Assembly: GCF_050908235.1 (NCBI RefSeq)
Contig: NZ_CP194340.1
DNA from: Pseudoramibacter alactolyticus
Lineage (GTDB): Bacteria; Bacillota; Clostridia; Eubacteriales; Eubacteriaceae
Direction: 5' to 3' (one strand)
Length of the DNA stretch: 64,000 nucleotides
Shown here: piece by piece, positions 1-8,411 of the stretch
How positions within the stretch are numbered: position 1 is the first letter of the stretch
Layout of the letters: the number at the start of each line of letters is the position of its first letter
Notes under the pieces: model-generated
What the model was told of the DNA's origin: nothing
What the model saw: the letters and a program-made list of their open reading frames with translations, nothing else
Databases searched by the model: none
Program-made: the position numbers and the translations under genes

Positions 1-459
1 CTTTGTAAAAAATTTGCGGTTGTTGGATTCGTGCTTAATGCCGTGATGACAGTACTGTGCGCAATCATGATTTTGGGCTATATGCCGGAAGTCGCGGTTA
101 ATAAACTGCCAATTTTAACCATTGCAAAGAGCCAGGGATTAGCTTTACTTACAACGGCTTATTCCTGCATTCTCTTCCTTGCTTTTGTATCCACGGGTGT
201 CGGTGTGGTATTTGGATTTGTTGCGCGTTACGAAAATGCAATTTTAAAATCGACGAGTCTTTCGATTCGCCGTGCAGTTATTTCGGCCATTGCCATCATT
301 CTCTCCACAACTATGGCGGTCACGGGCATTACTAAATTGGTGGCAGTTGGTTATGGTTGGCTTGGACGGTTTTGTATTTTCGTAGTGATATTACCTTTAG
401 CTATTATTGCGCCGATTAAAAATGCAAAGTTTGCCAAGGAGCATCCAGAAGTTGAATAA
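1..459 (+). CDS. YkvI-like membrane protein, C-terminal part (runs off left edge)
   Basis: The frame is open from the first base of the window, so the true start lies outside it and the visible 152 residues are a C-terminal part. They are strongly hydrophobic, with about four membrane-spanning stretches separated by short basic loops, and end in a charged tail (KNAKFAKEHPEVE). The late part, with a GYGWLGR turn followed by a final hydrophobic helix, resembles the C-terminus of YkvI-type putative transporters. A strong terminator follows at 521-552. The family call is from general pattern and is moderate; substrate unknown. Confidence 0.5.
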   Translation, partial: LCKKFAVVGFVLNAVMTVLCAIMILGYMPEVAVNKLPILTIAKSQGLALLTTAYSCILFLAFVSTGVGVVFGFVARYENAILKSTSLSIRRAVISAIAIILSTTMAVTGITKLVAVGYGWLGRFCIFVVILPLAIIAPIKNAKFAKEHPEVE

Positions 460-520
460 GAACTATCCTTTTCCTTGAAATAAAAATGTAAAAAGAAGAA
501 GTTAAAAAGGGCCATTAAAC

Positions 521-552
521 GCTATCGCAGGTGTATTCTGCGGTAGCTTTTT
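521..552 (+). terminator. Intrinsic terminator after the YkvI-like gene
   Basis: A 10-bp stem (GCTATCGCAG with CTGCGGTAGC, one G-T pair) with a 7-base loop is followed by a short T run. It lies about 60 bases after the stop of the membrane protein. Confidence 0.75.
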
Positions 553-555
553 ATA

Positions 556-1077
556 TTTGGCTGGCGCCCGAGAGGTGATCGATTGCGACGGGATTCCGCT
601 GGTGATGCTGCCGGCACCCGAACGCGCCGGAAAATCCGATGCCCTCAAGCCGGGTTTCAGCCGGGCATCCAAGATACGCAGGGCCAAACGCTTTATGGCG
701 GGCAGCGCACGGCTCCCAGGCCCTATGTGGTGATCGATCTGGAAACGGACGGCCTCGACGCGGCGAAGAACCGGATCATTGAGATCGGCGCCGTGAAGGT
801 CGATGGGCAAACCGTATCGACCTTTGAACAGTTGATCGTGCATCCGCATAGGTTGCCGAAAAAAATCACCGATCCCACCGGAATCACGGATACGCTGCTG
901 GCTGATGGCGGCCGGCCGGAAGCCGAAGCGATCAAAGCGTTTCTGGCTTTTATCGGCAGTGATGATCTCATCAGATATCATGTCGATTTTGATGTTCAAT
1001 TTATCAATCAGACTTTGCACCGCATGGATATAGAGCCGCTAATAAGGTGTATGATTTAGTGAGAGCCGGGGGTGAAT
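556..1077 (+). pseudogene. Broken Cas2e-DnaQ (3'-5' exonuclease) fusion remnant
   Basis: One frame (about 562-725) reads REVIDCDGIPLVMLP, like the C-terminal end of type I-E Cas2, then a basic linker ending in ARLPGP. A second frame continues with a DEDDh exonuclease domain: VVIDLETDGLD (ExoI, with the catalytic D and E), IIEIGAVKV, then a motif ending in HVDFDVQFIN (ExoII). A third frame adds NKVYDLVRAGGE and stops at about 1077, before the ExoIII H-x4-D motif. There is no Cas2 start and no C-terminus, so this is a fragment with at least two frameshifts. Cas2-DnaQ fusions are known in type I-E systems. No other cas gene is present in the window. The DnaQ part is secure; the Cas2 part rests on about 20 residues. 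Confidence 0.6.
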
Positions 1078-1102
1078 AAACACAATACTTGACAAATTGA
1101 CC

Positions 1103-1815
1103 CTATTTTTTATCGTAGAGGAAATATTCAACCTTCCGCGGATGGATATAGAAATCCACATCTTCCACCATTGCTGCTATTTTATCTGAGTACAGTCCCG
1201 CCGCGTTAATGACGATCGTCGGTTGAAAGGTTCCAATGGTAGCATCAACACTTTCGATTTTTCTCTGATCGACATGAATATTGGTGACTTCGGTATTTAA
1301 ATAGATCTTAACGCCATTCATCACCGCATTTTCTGCTATATGCCATGATCCAGTCAAAGGGATTAACCGTGCCGCTATTAGGATCATGCAAGCCGTATTT
1401 AACATCTGGATTGATGTTGGGCTCTAGTGCCATCATTTCATCATGACCCACAATCCGAACACCCTTTAATCCATTTTTCTCGGCATTTTCGACTTCTGCT
1501 TTCATCGTTTTAAGATGTTCGTCGTTAAATCCTGCAAAGACAGGTCCTGTATGGCGAAAATCAACATTGAGCTCGCGACAAACTTTATCGTAAACTTGTG
1601 TGTTCGCTCTGAGGCATAGTTGTCCCTTTAACTTCGTGCCATCAATATTGTAACCACTATGAATCATTGAAGAATTTGCTTTGCTTGTTTCCATGCAAAC
1701 ATCATCCTGATTTTCCATCAGCATAATATCGAGATTATAATGCGATAATTTTCTTGCAATCGCTGACCCGACGACCCCAGTACCGATAATCAGAATATCC
1801 GTTTTCAGAAATTCC
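1103..1815 (-). pseudogene. FAD-dependent oxidoreductase (GlpA/LhgO-like), frameshifted and truncated
   Basis: Read on the minus strand, the N-terminus has a Rossmann dinucleotide motif (DILIIGTGVVGSAIA), then TSKANSSMIHSGYN as in type II glycerol-3-phosphate dehydrogenase and L-2-hydroxyglutarate oxidase relatives, then PNINPDVKYGLHDPNSGTVNPF. One extra base near 1336 breaks the frame after WIMAY; the other frame resumes with AENAVMNGV, and INAAGLYSD and FYIHPRKVEYFL follow. The protein ends at 1103, roughly half to two thirds of the usual 470-500 residues, exactly where the Cas2-DnaQ relic begins on the other side. No ATG start is visible; a CTG follows a GAAAGGA ribosome site. It lies downstream of pdxA2 and the DUF1537 kinase and was probably part of that operon. 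Confidence 0.75.
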
Positions 1816-1911
1816 TTTCTTAAGATATATAGAACTTCTATGAAATATTTTATAATGCATGTTTTAAATTTCCAGACTGAAGATATTTTCTAATAACTTG
1901 AGTTTAAGTTT

Positions 1912-1973
1912 TTCAAAAAATCCCCTCATGAATAGTTGTAATTCTCTCACATCTATATACGAAGGGATTTTCC
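1912..1973 (-). terminator. Possible terminator downstream of pdxA2 (minus strand)
   Basis: AAAATCCC (1917-1924) pairs with GGGATTTT (1964-1971) across a long loop. Read on the minus strand the second arm runs into a T-rich tract. The long loop makes this a weak call. Confidence 0.3.
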
Positions 1974-1993
1974 AAAATGTATACAACCTTAAT

Positions 1994-2989
1994 TTATCCG
2001 ACAAATGAAGGGGCATACTTTGAAGCAACCTTAATTGTCTCAACCAGACTAACCTCGCTTGCTATTCCTTTCCCAGCGATATCAAAAGCAGTCCCATGAT
2101 CTACTGAAGTTCGCAGAATCGGCATCCCACCTGTAATAGATACTGTTCTGTCAAAATCTAAGGTTTTTGCCGCGACATGCCCTTGATCATGATACAAAGA
2201 AAGTACACTGTCAAATCTGCCTTCCAAGGCTTGATGAAAAATAGAATCCGCACCTATCGGACCGAAAACATTATATCCTTCTTCTTTCAATTCTTGCACA
2301 GCAGGAATAATGTCTGTTTGTTCTTCTGTCCCAAGAATTCCATGTTCACCACAATGGGGATTTAATCCGGCCACAGCCATACTTGGATTTTCCAATCCCA
2401 ACTGTTTTAAAACAGCGATACCCCTTTTAACATAATCTTTTATTCTGGATTTAGTAACCATGTCGCATGCCTGTCTTAATGAAACATGTCGGGATAGAAA
2501 AAGGATTCGCATTCTCTGAACTTCAAAAAGAGTCAGTGGATCTTCCGTTCCCGTCAAGGCTCCAAATATTTCTGTATGACCAATATACGGAACACCGGCC
2601 AATTTAATAGCTTCTTTATTAATTGTTGTTGTCGTAACAGCATCGACTTCTCTATCCATAGCCAGTTTGATGGCTTGTTCAATATACTCATAAGCTGCTC
2701 GACCACACATTGGATTAACTTTTCCAAATGAAAATTTCTCCATATCAATATTAGAAATATTTATAACATTTAAAATATTGCCATCATCGACAGCTTCTTT
2801 TGGGTTCTCAATAATATGGAGTTTTTGAAAAGAACCGACAATTTTCATTGCATTTTCTATAATCTGCTTGTCACCAATCGCAATGCAAATCGCACGTTCA
2901 TAAACTTGTTTGTTTTTTAAGGCTTTAACACTAATTTCTGGCCCTATTCCAGCTGGGTCCCCAATAGGTATAGCAATTTTAGGTTTCAT
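1994..2989 (-). CDS. pdxA2: PdxA2-type 4-phospho-acid-sugar dehydrogenase (island copy)
   Basis: A full-length 331-residue member of the PdxA family. PdxA2 members oxidise 4-phospho-D-threonate or 4-phospho-D-erythronate with NAD; the oxo acid then loses CO2 to give dihydroxyacetone phosphate. Visible hallmarks are PIGDPAGIGPEI at the N-terminus, TTTINKEAIKLAG, the metal-ligand segment VPYIGHTEIFG, AGLNPHCGEHGILG, SLYHDQGHVAAK and a C-terminal SVDHGTAFDIAGKG. It follows the DUF1537 kinase on the same strand with a 43-base gap, the usual kinase-dehydrogenase pairing. True vitamin B6 PdxA is a less likely role because of this neighbour. DNA is AT-rich, unlike the second pdxA2 at 23.8 kb. Confidence 0.9.
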   Translation of the reverse strand: MKPKIAIPIGDPAGIGPEISVKALKNKQVYERAICIAIGDKQIIENAMKIVGSFQKLHIIENPKEAVDDGNILNVINISNIDMEKFSFGKVNPMCGRAAYEYIEQAIKLAMDREVDAVTTTTINKEAIKLAGVPYIGHTEIFGALTGTEDPLTLFEVQRMRILFLSRHVSLRQACDMVTKSRIKDYVKRGIAVLKQLGLENPSMAVAGLNPHCGEHGILGTEEQTDIIPAVQELKEEGYNVFGPIGADSIFHQALEGRFDSVLSLYHDQGHVAAKTLDFDRTVSITGGMPILRTSVDHGTAFDIAGKGIASEVSLVETIKVASKYAPSFVG

Positions 2990-3032
2990 TATTTACAAAA
3001 CTCCTTTTTATAAAACAAAATTTCATTTCAAA

Positions 3033-4339
3033 TTACATATTCAACTCGGATATAAGTTTTGCAATGCATATATTAATTGCGTCCGGGCTTCCAGTCATAC
3101 CACCCTTTGTAACAATGTATTTTTGAGGAAAATCGCCTCCAATCAACACACCTGCCGCTGCCAAAGGGACTGGTTCATCAATTAATTTTAAGCCAAGAAG
3201 ATGCGTCACTTTGCAAAAGGCCGCTGTCATGTCGCCGCCACTTGAATATATCCCCTGTATCGCCGGGACCTTTTCTAAAATTTTATGCGCGATTGTTGCC
3301 ATTGAAAAATTAATAATATCGCTTACTTCGTCAACAGTCTTTTTCATTTTTTTGGCAATAACAGGTAAATCCAATCGATACTCTGGCTGTATGCCATCTC
3401 CCGTCACACTAAAAAGATCATAATTATCAATTTGCGCCAGAACAGTTTGTACCGCCCGATTAATTTCTGTTTCGCGTTCTTTCTCTGATTTTATTAACTG
3501 TTCTGTTTTAACATAAACGTTAAAAACCTGCTGCGCAAGCCAAAAATTTTCCATCTGCGTTTTAGCAACAGGATTTACGCTCCCTTGGATTAATAAAATT
3601 TTATTTTTATATCTTTTTTTTCAGAAACAATTAGTTTAGAAGCTAAGGTTGCTGTAAAGGCCCCAGGATCCACGGCAATAAAATGAATGTTACTTGCTAT
3701 TACTGCCTCACTAATCATATTGATATCTTCTTGAGTTATCGCATCAAAAATTATAATACGATTTCCTTCATGTACTAATAATTTTATTTCATTTGAAAGC
3801 CATTCTTTTCCTCTATCAATATCCCGGATCATAATTGATGCAACAGGATACTTTGTTTGCTGTTCAAATAATTTTTTGACTCTTGAATCTTGAACAGGTG
3901 TCTTTGGATCTAATGCAGCCTCAGTTTTGTGTAAGATCACACCATCAACCGTTAAATAGCCACCAATAGACACACGCCCCGACGCTGGTGCACATGGAAC
4001 AACGATAGCCGTGTAATCTTCCCCCATCGCATCGAGCATTGCATCTGTTTCAGCGCCCAAATTTCCTCTTAACGTGCTATCAATTCTCTTATTTAAAAGT
4101 GACAAAGATTTATTTTTAAACATCTTTGTGAGACGAAATACTTTTTTATAGGCTTCATCTTGATTAATACAACGGCTATCCGTTGTAAATGTTACACAAT
4201 CACTTTCATTAATCTCAGCGCTTTCTTCATCATCAGGGCAATTTAAAATTGTTGATGTCGAATAGCCTTGCTCTCGTAATAAAACACCAGTGGCATTCGC
4301 CCCTGTTAAATCATCTGCTATTACCACACACTTAAGCAT
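3033..4339 (-). pseudogene. DUF1537 four-carbon acid sugar kinase, single frameshift
   Basis: The first part (4339-3590) has the N-terminal kinase motifs VVIADDLTGANATGV, TTDSRC and KRIDSTLRGN, and the mid-domain AVDPGAFTA. It then runs into a stop in an A/T-rich run near 3596-3605. In the -1 frame the protein continues without loss (ILLIQGSVNPVAKTQMENF) through VTGDG, the ATP-site segment YSSGGDMTAAFC and TKGGMTGSPDAI to 3033. Together about 435 residues would be present, normal for the family (kinases of threonate, erythronate, 3-oxo-tetronate or 3-oxo-isoapionate). A one-base lesion is the only defect, so it may be a recent mutation or an assembly error. It starts an operon reading kinase, pdxA2, FAD oxidoreductase. 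Confidence 0.85.
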
Positions 4340-4625
4340 AATTATCCCCCCTTGAATACAAAAATATTCAAATCAAATTTCCCCTGATTCGAGCAAATTT
4401 CTACTCTTATAATGAATGAAAAACGTTTTATTTTCTAGTGTGAAAATATTTTTGCTCTTAAAATTAAAAAATAATTGTTTTACAATATGTTTGTAAACGT
4501 AGTTCTTTGCTGAGAAAGGAGGAGGAATTTCATCATGTTTTTCATATTATCACGATTTTAAAGTTGCAAAGGAGGGAGTGTAGTTTATATTTGTGAAGAT
4601 TTGATTTTGAGAAAGGAGGAAATAT
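4340..4625. promoter_or_regulatory. Divergent control region between the kinase and permease genes
   Basis: This 286-base AT-rich region separates the minus-strand kinase operon from the plus-strand permease-cyclase-RLP genes. It contains a TATAAT at 4408-4413, the palindrome AAAATATTTT at 4443-4452 in a GAAAATATTTTT context, and an imperfect inverted pair GTTTTAC/GTAAAC at about 4477-4499. Three good Shine-Dalgarno sequences (about 4516, 4571, 4616) occur before the permease start. The first precedes an eight-codon frame starting at 4535, possibly the relic of another gene. The same GAAAATATTTT motif recurs before the RuBisCO-like gene. Confidence 0.45.
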
Positions 4626-5450
4626 GTGAGTGTTTTTATGATTGGCTGCGCATTTTGCGCAGGCGTCATTGGTGCCCTAGTTGGTGCTTTTGAAGAATGC
4701 ATGCTTGCCGGATTTTTGGCATTAGTGGTGTGTATGTTTCCAGGAAACAAACTAATGGCAAATTGTTTATCTTACGGCTTCATTCCATTCGTAGCATTTA
4801 CTGGTGCCGTTGCGGGAACAGCGTATGCTTCTAAAATTAGGAAACATGATCTTGGAGGTGCCGAAATTCTTAAAAGTTTAAACACTTTTAATGACATTTC
4901 TGCTTTGATCATTTCTGGTTTATTCGCCATTGTTGGGGTCGTGTTAACTTACCTTATTGGATTGCTTCAACAACCAATTGATGCGGGAGCACTAAATGTT
5001 ATTGTTGTTTCCGTGATTGTTCGAATTATTTTTGGAGATGGGAAATTCTGGAATTCTAAAATTCACGATATCCCACGCTATACAACCAAAAAATTTGAAT
5101 GGTTCTATATCGCTTTTGTTGGCGCCGTTATTGGTTTTGCGGCTGCATGGTTAGGAAAAGCTACGGGAAATGTCTGGTTGCCCTTCTATCTAAGTCTTGC
5201 CTCATTGTTGTTCTATTTCATCGAACCAAATTTCCCACCAACCCATCATATTACTTGCATTGCAGCATATGCATTAATGGCAACAAACAATACAATTGTG
5301 GGAGCTGTATGGGGCGCAATTGCAGCCATTGTAATGACTTTAATTGGCGATGCGATCAATACAGATGTCAGTACACATATTGATCCACCAGCCACGGCCA
5401 TTGGTGTTTTAAGCGTCGTAATATGGATAATTTATTATATTATCCTCTAA
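4626..5450 (+). CDS. Polytopic membrane protein of the acid-sugar island, putative transporter
   Basis: A 274-residue, very hydrophobic protein with about eight to nine predicted membrane segments. I do not recognise the family. A charged central loop carries KFWNSKIHDIPRYTTKKFEW; late in the protein are FIEPNFPPTHHITC and IGDAINTDVSTHIDPPATAIG, with His, Asp and Pro residues that could line a substrate path. The GTG start is chosen because AAGGAGG lies five bases upstream and the overlapping ATG is followed at once by TGA. It leads a plus-strand set with the cyclase (49-base gap) and the RuBisCO-like gene, so uptake of the pathway substrate is a reasonable inference, not a demonstrated one. 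Confidence 0.6.
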   Translation: MSVFMIGCAFCAGVIGALVGAFEECMLAGFLALVVCMFPGNKLMANCLSYGFIPFVAFTGAVAGTAYASKIRKHDLGGAEILKSLNTFNDISALIISGLFAIVGVVLTYLIGLLQQPIDAGALNVIVVSVIVRIIFGDGKFWNSKIHDIPRYTTKKFEWFYIAFVGAVIGFAAAWLGKATGNVWLPFYLSLASLLFYFIEPNFPPTHHITCIAAYALMATNNTIVGAVWGAIAAIVMTLIGDAINTDVSTHIDPPATAIGVLSVVIWIIYYIIL

Positions 5451-5498
5451 ATTTAAAATCTATTTTTAGTATTAATGAACCCTTGAAAGGAAAAAGCC

Positions 5499-6146
5499 AT
5501 GAAAATTATTGATATGACACAAGATATTTATCCGGATTGCCCAGGTTGGTATGCCTACGAAAACGCTGAACTTGGTCACGAAACATTTGTAGGTAAGGAA
5601 GGCTACACGTCAGAACGACTCAATATCAACACACACACAGCAACACATTTAGATGCTCCGTTCCACAATTACGCAGATATGGATACAATTGATGCCATGC
5701 CTATTGATCAATTCATTGGTGAAGCCGTCGTAATCGATAAACGAGGAGTTGAAGATAACTATGAAGTCACCATCGATGATCTTAAGCCTTACGAAAGCTT
5801 AATCAAAAAAGATTCAATTGTTCTAATTAATACTGGTTGGACGAAACATAGAGGTTATGGCGAAGATTACATGAAAGCATGGCCTTATTTATCAGGAGAA
5901 GGTGCAAAATGGTTGCGTGAAAAAGGCGTTAAGGGTGTCGGCATTGATGGGATGAGTATTGGCTCCTATGAAAACGGCAAACCGGCTCATTCACAATTGT
6001 TACCCTATAATATCTTTGTTTTAGAAGAATGTGCATTCCCGGATGAAATAATGCGATATAAAACATTCAAATTTTACGCGGTTCCTCTGAAACTCCGTGG
6101 GGCAGGCGGATCTCCGACCAGAGCTTTTGCTATTGTAGATGATTAA
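5499..6146 (+). CDS. Cyclase family protein (kynurenine formamidase-like metal hydrolase)
   Basis: A 215-residue protein of the PF04199 cyclase family, whose members are metal-dependent hydrolases or lactonases. The metal-binding signature is THTATHLDAPFHNY (the family H-x-G-T-H-x-D-x-P-x-H with A for G). Later DSIVLINTGW and GVGIDGMSIG are also family-typical. RBS GAAAGGA precedes the ATG. It sits between the putative permease and the RuBisCO-like gene, where opening a sugar-acid lactone would fit, but the substrate is not visible from sequence. Confidence 0.85.
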   Translation: MKIIDMTQDIYPDCPGWYAYENAELGHETFVGKEGYTSERLNINTHTATHLDAPFHNYADMDTIDAMPIDQFIGEAVVIDKRGVEDNYEVTIDDLKPYESLIKKDSIVLINTGWTKHRGYGEDYMKAWPYLSGEGAKWLREKGVKGVGIDGMSIGSYENGKPAHSQLLPYNIFVLEECAFPDEIMRYKTFKFYAVPLKLRGAGGSPTRAFAIVDD

Positions 6147-6174
6147 TACTTTCTAAGATTGTAAAAATAATAGG

Positions 6175-6219
6175 AAAATATTTTCAATCTAGAAAATATA
6201 TTTTTAACACTCTATAATA
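6175..6219 (+). promoter_or_regulatory. Promoter and palindromic operator candidate before the RuBisCO-like gene
   Basis: A perfect palindrome GAAAATATTTTC at 6175-6186 is followed by AAAATATATTTT at 6194-6205 and a consensus -10 TATAAT at 6214-6219. No good -35 is seen, so an activator could be needed. A GGGAGGA ribosome site lies just before the gene start at 6271. Confidence 0.5.
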
Positions 6220-6270
6220 TTCATATAAACGAAACAGAATTACATCTGTTCCAACAGGGAGGAAGATAAA

Positions 6271-7617
6271 ATGATTCAGCAAAACAGAATGTATGGAACG
6301 TTATTAAATCCACTTTATGAAGGGTGCGACTTAGACGATCTTTGTATCGCGACCTATTTGATCGCCTGTCACCGCGATGAAGATGTCGTCGTCAAAATGA
6401 ACAGCATCGGAATTGAACAAACAACCGGATCTTGGGTTGATGTTCCGGCTGAAACAGATGAAGTTCGCACAAAATATGCTTCAAAAGTTATTGGAATTTA
6501 TGAGATCCCCGCTTATGAAAACAGAACCGATCTTGTTAATGCGGTTGGCCCGGACGGTTATCGTTGGTTCATTGTTCGCATTGGCTTCCCGGTAGCCAAC
6601 ATTGAAGATAACATCCCGTTGCTCATCGGCAGCATCAGTGGGAACATCATGTCTATGCCGAATTTGAAGCTTTTAGATATTGACTTTCCCAAAAAATTTG
6701 TCGACAAATTCCAAGGACCTAAATTTGGTCTTAACGGTATTCGTAAAATCTTAAATGTTTACGATCGCCCCTTACTTAACAACATGATCAAACCTTGCAC
6801 AGGCTATACCCCTGAAGTCGGTGAAAAACTTTTTTATGAAGCTGCAGCGGGCGGCGTCGACATTATCAAAGACGACGAATTGATCGGTGGCGATCGCTCA
6901 TTCAACAAATTAGCGGATCGCGTTAAATTAAATATGGATGCAGCTCATCGTGCAGAAGATATTAAGCAGGAAAAAACACTTTATGCTTGCAATATCACCG
7001 ACGAAGTTTCGCGCTTGAAAGCCAATGCTATGACCGTCATTGAAAATGGGGGTAACTGCATTATGGTTGATGTCCACGGAGTCGGTTATACTGCTGTTAG
7101 AATGTTGGCGGAAGATCCGGATATCACTGTGCCGATTTTGGGTCATAGTTGCTTCAATGGCGCTTTCACTTCTTCACCTTATCAAGGTATGAGTTCCAAA
7201 GTCGTCACGAAACTTTGCCGTATTGCCGGCTGCGATATCTATCTGACTCAGCCGCCTTACGGGAAGTTCGACAATACTTTCGATAACTATATCGAAAACA
7301 TGATCACGGCCAAAGCAAAAATGTATGACCTCAAGCCCATGCTGCCCTTTGTTGGCGGCGGCGTGGTTCCGGGTCTTATTCCGAAATTTATGTCTGACGC
7401 CGGCAACGATATTCTCCTCGGCGCTGGCGCTGGCATCCACGCGCATCCGATGGGCCCCCAAGCCGGAGCGAGAGCATTCCGTGAAACAATTGATGCGTGC
7501 ATGAATGATGTGCTTTTGAGAGAAGCGGCTGAAAAAGGCTCCGAAGAATTGAAGGTGGCTATTGAAAAATGGGGAATCTACGGCGACGATCATAGTAAAG
7601 ACTTATACGCTCTGTAA
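6271..7617 (+). CDS. RuBisCO-like protein (form IV type)
   Basis: A 448-residue member of the RuBisCO large-subunit superfamily. Around residue 174 the RuBisCO KPK motif reads IKPCTG: the first lysine is kept, the second is Cys. The carbamylated-lysine metal site is intact as GGVDIIKDDE (K200, D202, E203). A His is kept in GHSCFNGAF, the loop-6 Lys in PPYGKFDN, and phosphate-loop glycines in PFVGGGVVPG and LLGAGAGIHAHP, with Gly where RuBisCO has Ser379. It is therefore unlikely to fix CO2. Some relatives are enolases or isomerases, and others decarboxylate 3-oxo-isoapionate-4-phosphate next to DUF1537 kinases. The neighbouring DUF1537 kinase favours the latter type of role; this is inference. 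Confidence 0.9.
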   Translation: MIQQNRMYGTLLNPLYEGCDLDDLCIATYLIACHRDEDVVVKMNSIGIEQTTGSWVDVPAETDEVRTKYASKVIGIYEIPAYENRTDLVNAVGPDGYRWFIVRIGFPVANIEDNIPLLIGSISGNIMSMPNLKLLDIDFPKKFVDKFQGPKFGLNGIRKILNVYDRPLLNNMIKPCTGYTPEVGEKLFYEAAAGGVDIIKDDELIGGDRSFNKLADRVKLNMDAAHRAEDIKQEKTLYACNITDEVSRLKANAMTVIENGGNCIMVDVHGVGYTAVRMLAEDPDITVPILGHSCFNGAFTSSPYQGMSSKVVTKLCRIAGCDIYLTQPPYGKFDNTFDNYIENMITAKAKMYDLKPMLPFVGGGVVPGLIPKFMSDAGNDILLGAGAGIHAHPMGPQAGARAFRETIDACMNDVLLREAAEKGSEELKVAIEKWGIYGDDHSKDLYAL

Positions 7618-7668
7618 TTGCAAAAGAATCATTTTCCTTTTTATATGATATAGAGCCCCTAATCATTG

Positions 7669-7699
7669 CGTGACATCAGCAAATGGTGTCACGTTTTTT
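7669..7699 (+). terminator. Terminator after the RuBisCO-like gene
   Basis: CGTGACA and TGTCACG form a 7-bp stem with an 11-base loop, followed by six T residues. Confidence 0.8.
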
Positions 7700-7738
7700 C
7701 TTTTATGATTATATAACTGAAAAAAGGAGACAAATTTA

Positions 7739-8353
7739 ATGGCAAATACCACCCTATACCTCGTTCGCCACGGTGAAACTTTCGAAAATAAAAATCATAT
7801 TTTCCAGGGGATTCTAGGCACAAAGCTGACTCCTAAGGGCATTCAGCAGGCTAATGCACTTGGAAATTTTTTTAAAACAATTCCTTTGCAGGCTGCTTTC
7901 ACAAGTCCTTTAAGCAGAGCACGCGACACCATGTCCGGCGTATTAAAGCATCATTCCAATATCGTTCCCATTCTTCGGGAGAATCTTCATGAAATTGAAG
8001 GCGGCGATATTCAAGGATTACCTTTCAGTGTTTGCAATGAACGATATGACAATATTTTGGATACTTTCCGTGATAATCCATCGGCTTTTGCTCCACCGGG
8101 AGGTGAAAGCATGCCTGAAGTCTATGCGCGATTCACAAAGGAAATCTCATCATTAATTCAAATGAATGCTGGGAAAACTTTTGTTGTCGTATCCCACGGA
8201 ACAGCCATTCAAACCTGGCTTTCTTACACCAAGGGATTGCCGGCTGATCAAATTCAATTTGATTTTCTTCCTAACGGCTCTGTTTGTTGTTTCGACTGTG
8301 CAAACGATAAGATCACACCGAAATACATTGGGCGGCTTCCCGACGACCATTAA
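7739..8353 (+). CDS. Histidine phosphatase family protein (phosphoglycerate mutase-like)
   Basis: A 204-residue protein with the catalytic signature LVRHGET (His at about residue 11) and the second histidine motif VVSHGTAIQTW near residue 152. SPLSRARDT and EIEGGDIQG are also family-typical. RBS AAAAGGAGA lies before the ATG. It follows the RuBisCO-like gene behind a terminator but is in the same AT-rich segment. It could remove phosphate from a pathway intermediate such as a sugar-acid phosphate, or be an unrelated housekeeping phosphatase; substrates cannot be predicted in this family. Confidence 0.88.
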   Translation: MANTTLYLVRHGETFENKNHIFQGILGTKLTPKGIQQANALGNFFKTIPLQAAFTSPLSRARDTMSGVLKHHSNIVPILRENLHEIEGGDIQGLPFSVCNERYDNILDTFRDNPSAFAPPGGESMPEVYARFTKEISSLIQMNAGKTFVVVSHGTAIQTWLSYTKGLPADQIQFDFLPNGSVCCFDCANDKITPKYIGRLPDDH

Positions 8354-8365
8354 CCTCTTCACGCA

Positions 8366-8400
8366 AAAATCCCGATACCATTTTTGGGTATCGGGATTTA
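8366..8400. terminator. Bidirectional terminator after the histidine phosphatase
   Basis: AATCCCGATACC and GGTATCGGGATT form a perfect 12-bp stem with a 7-base loop. The A tract on the left and T tract on the right would serve both strands: the phosphatase on plus and the decayed gene on minus. Confidence 0.8.
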
Positions 8401-8411
8401 TTCATTTGAGA

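Noticed and set aside
502..1020. 172-codon minus-strand open frame opposite the Cas2-DnaQ relic
   Set aside because: The plus strand carries clear exonuclease motifs here; the minus frame has no family resemblance.
4535..4561. Eight-codon frame with a good ribosome site before the permease
   Set aside because: Too short and without distinctive codons; kept only as a remark in the control region.
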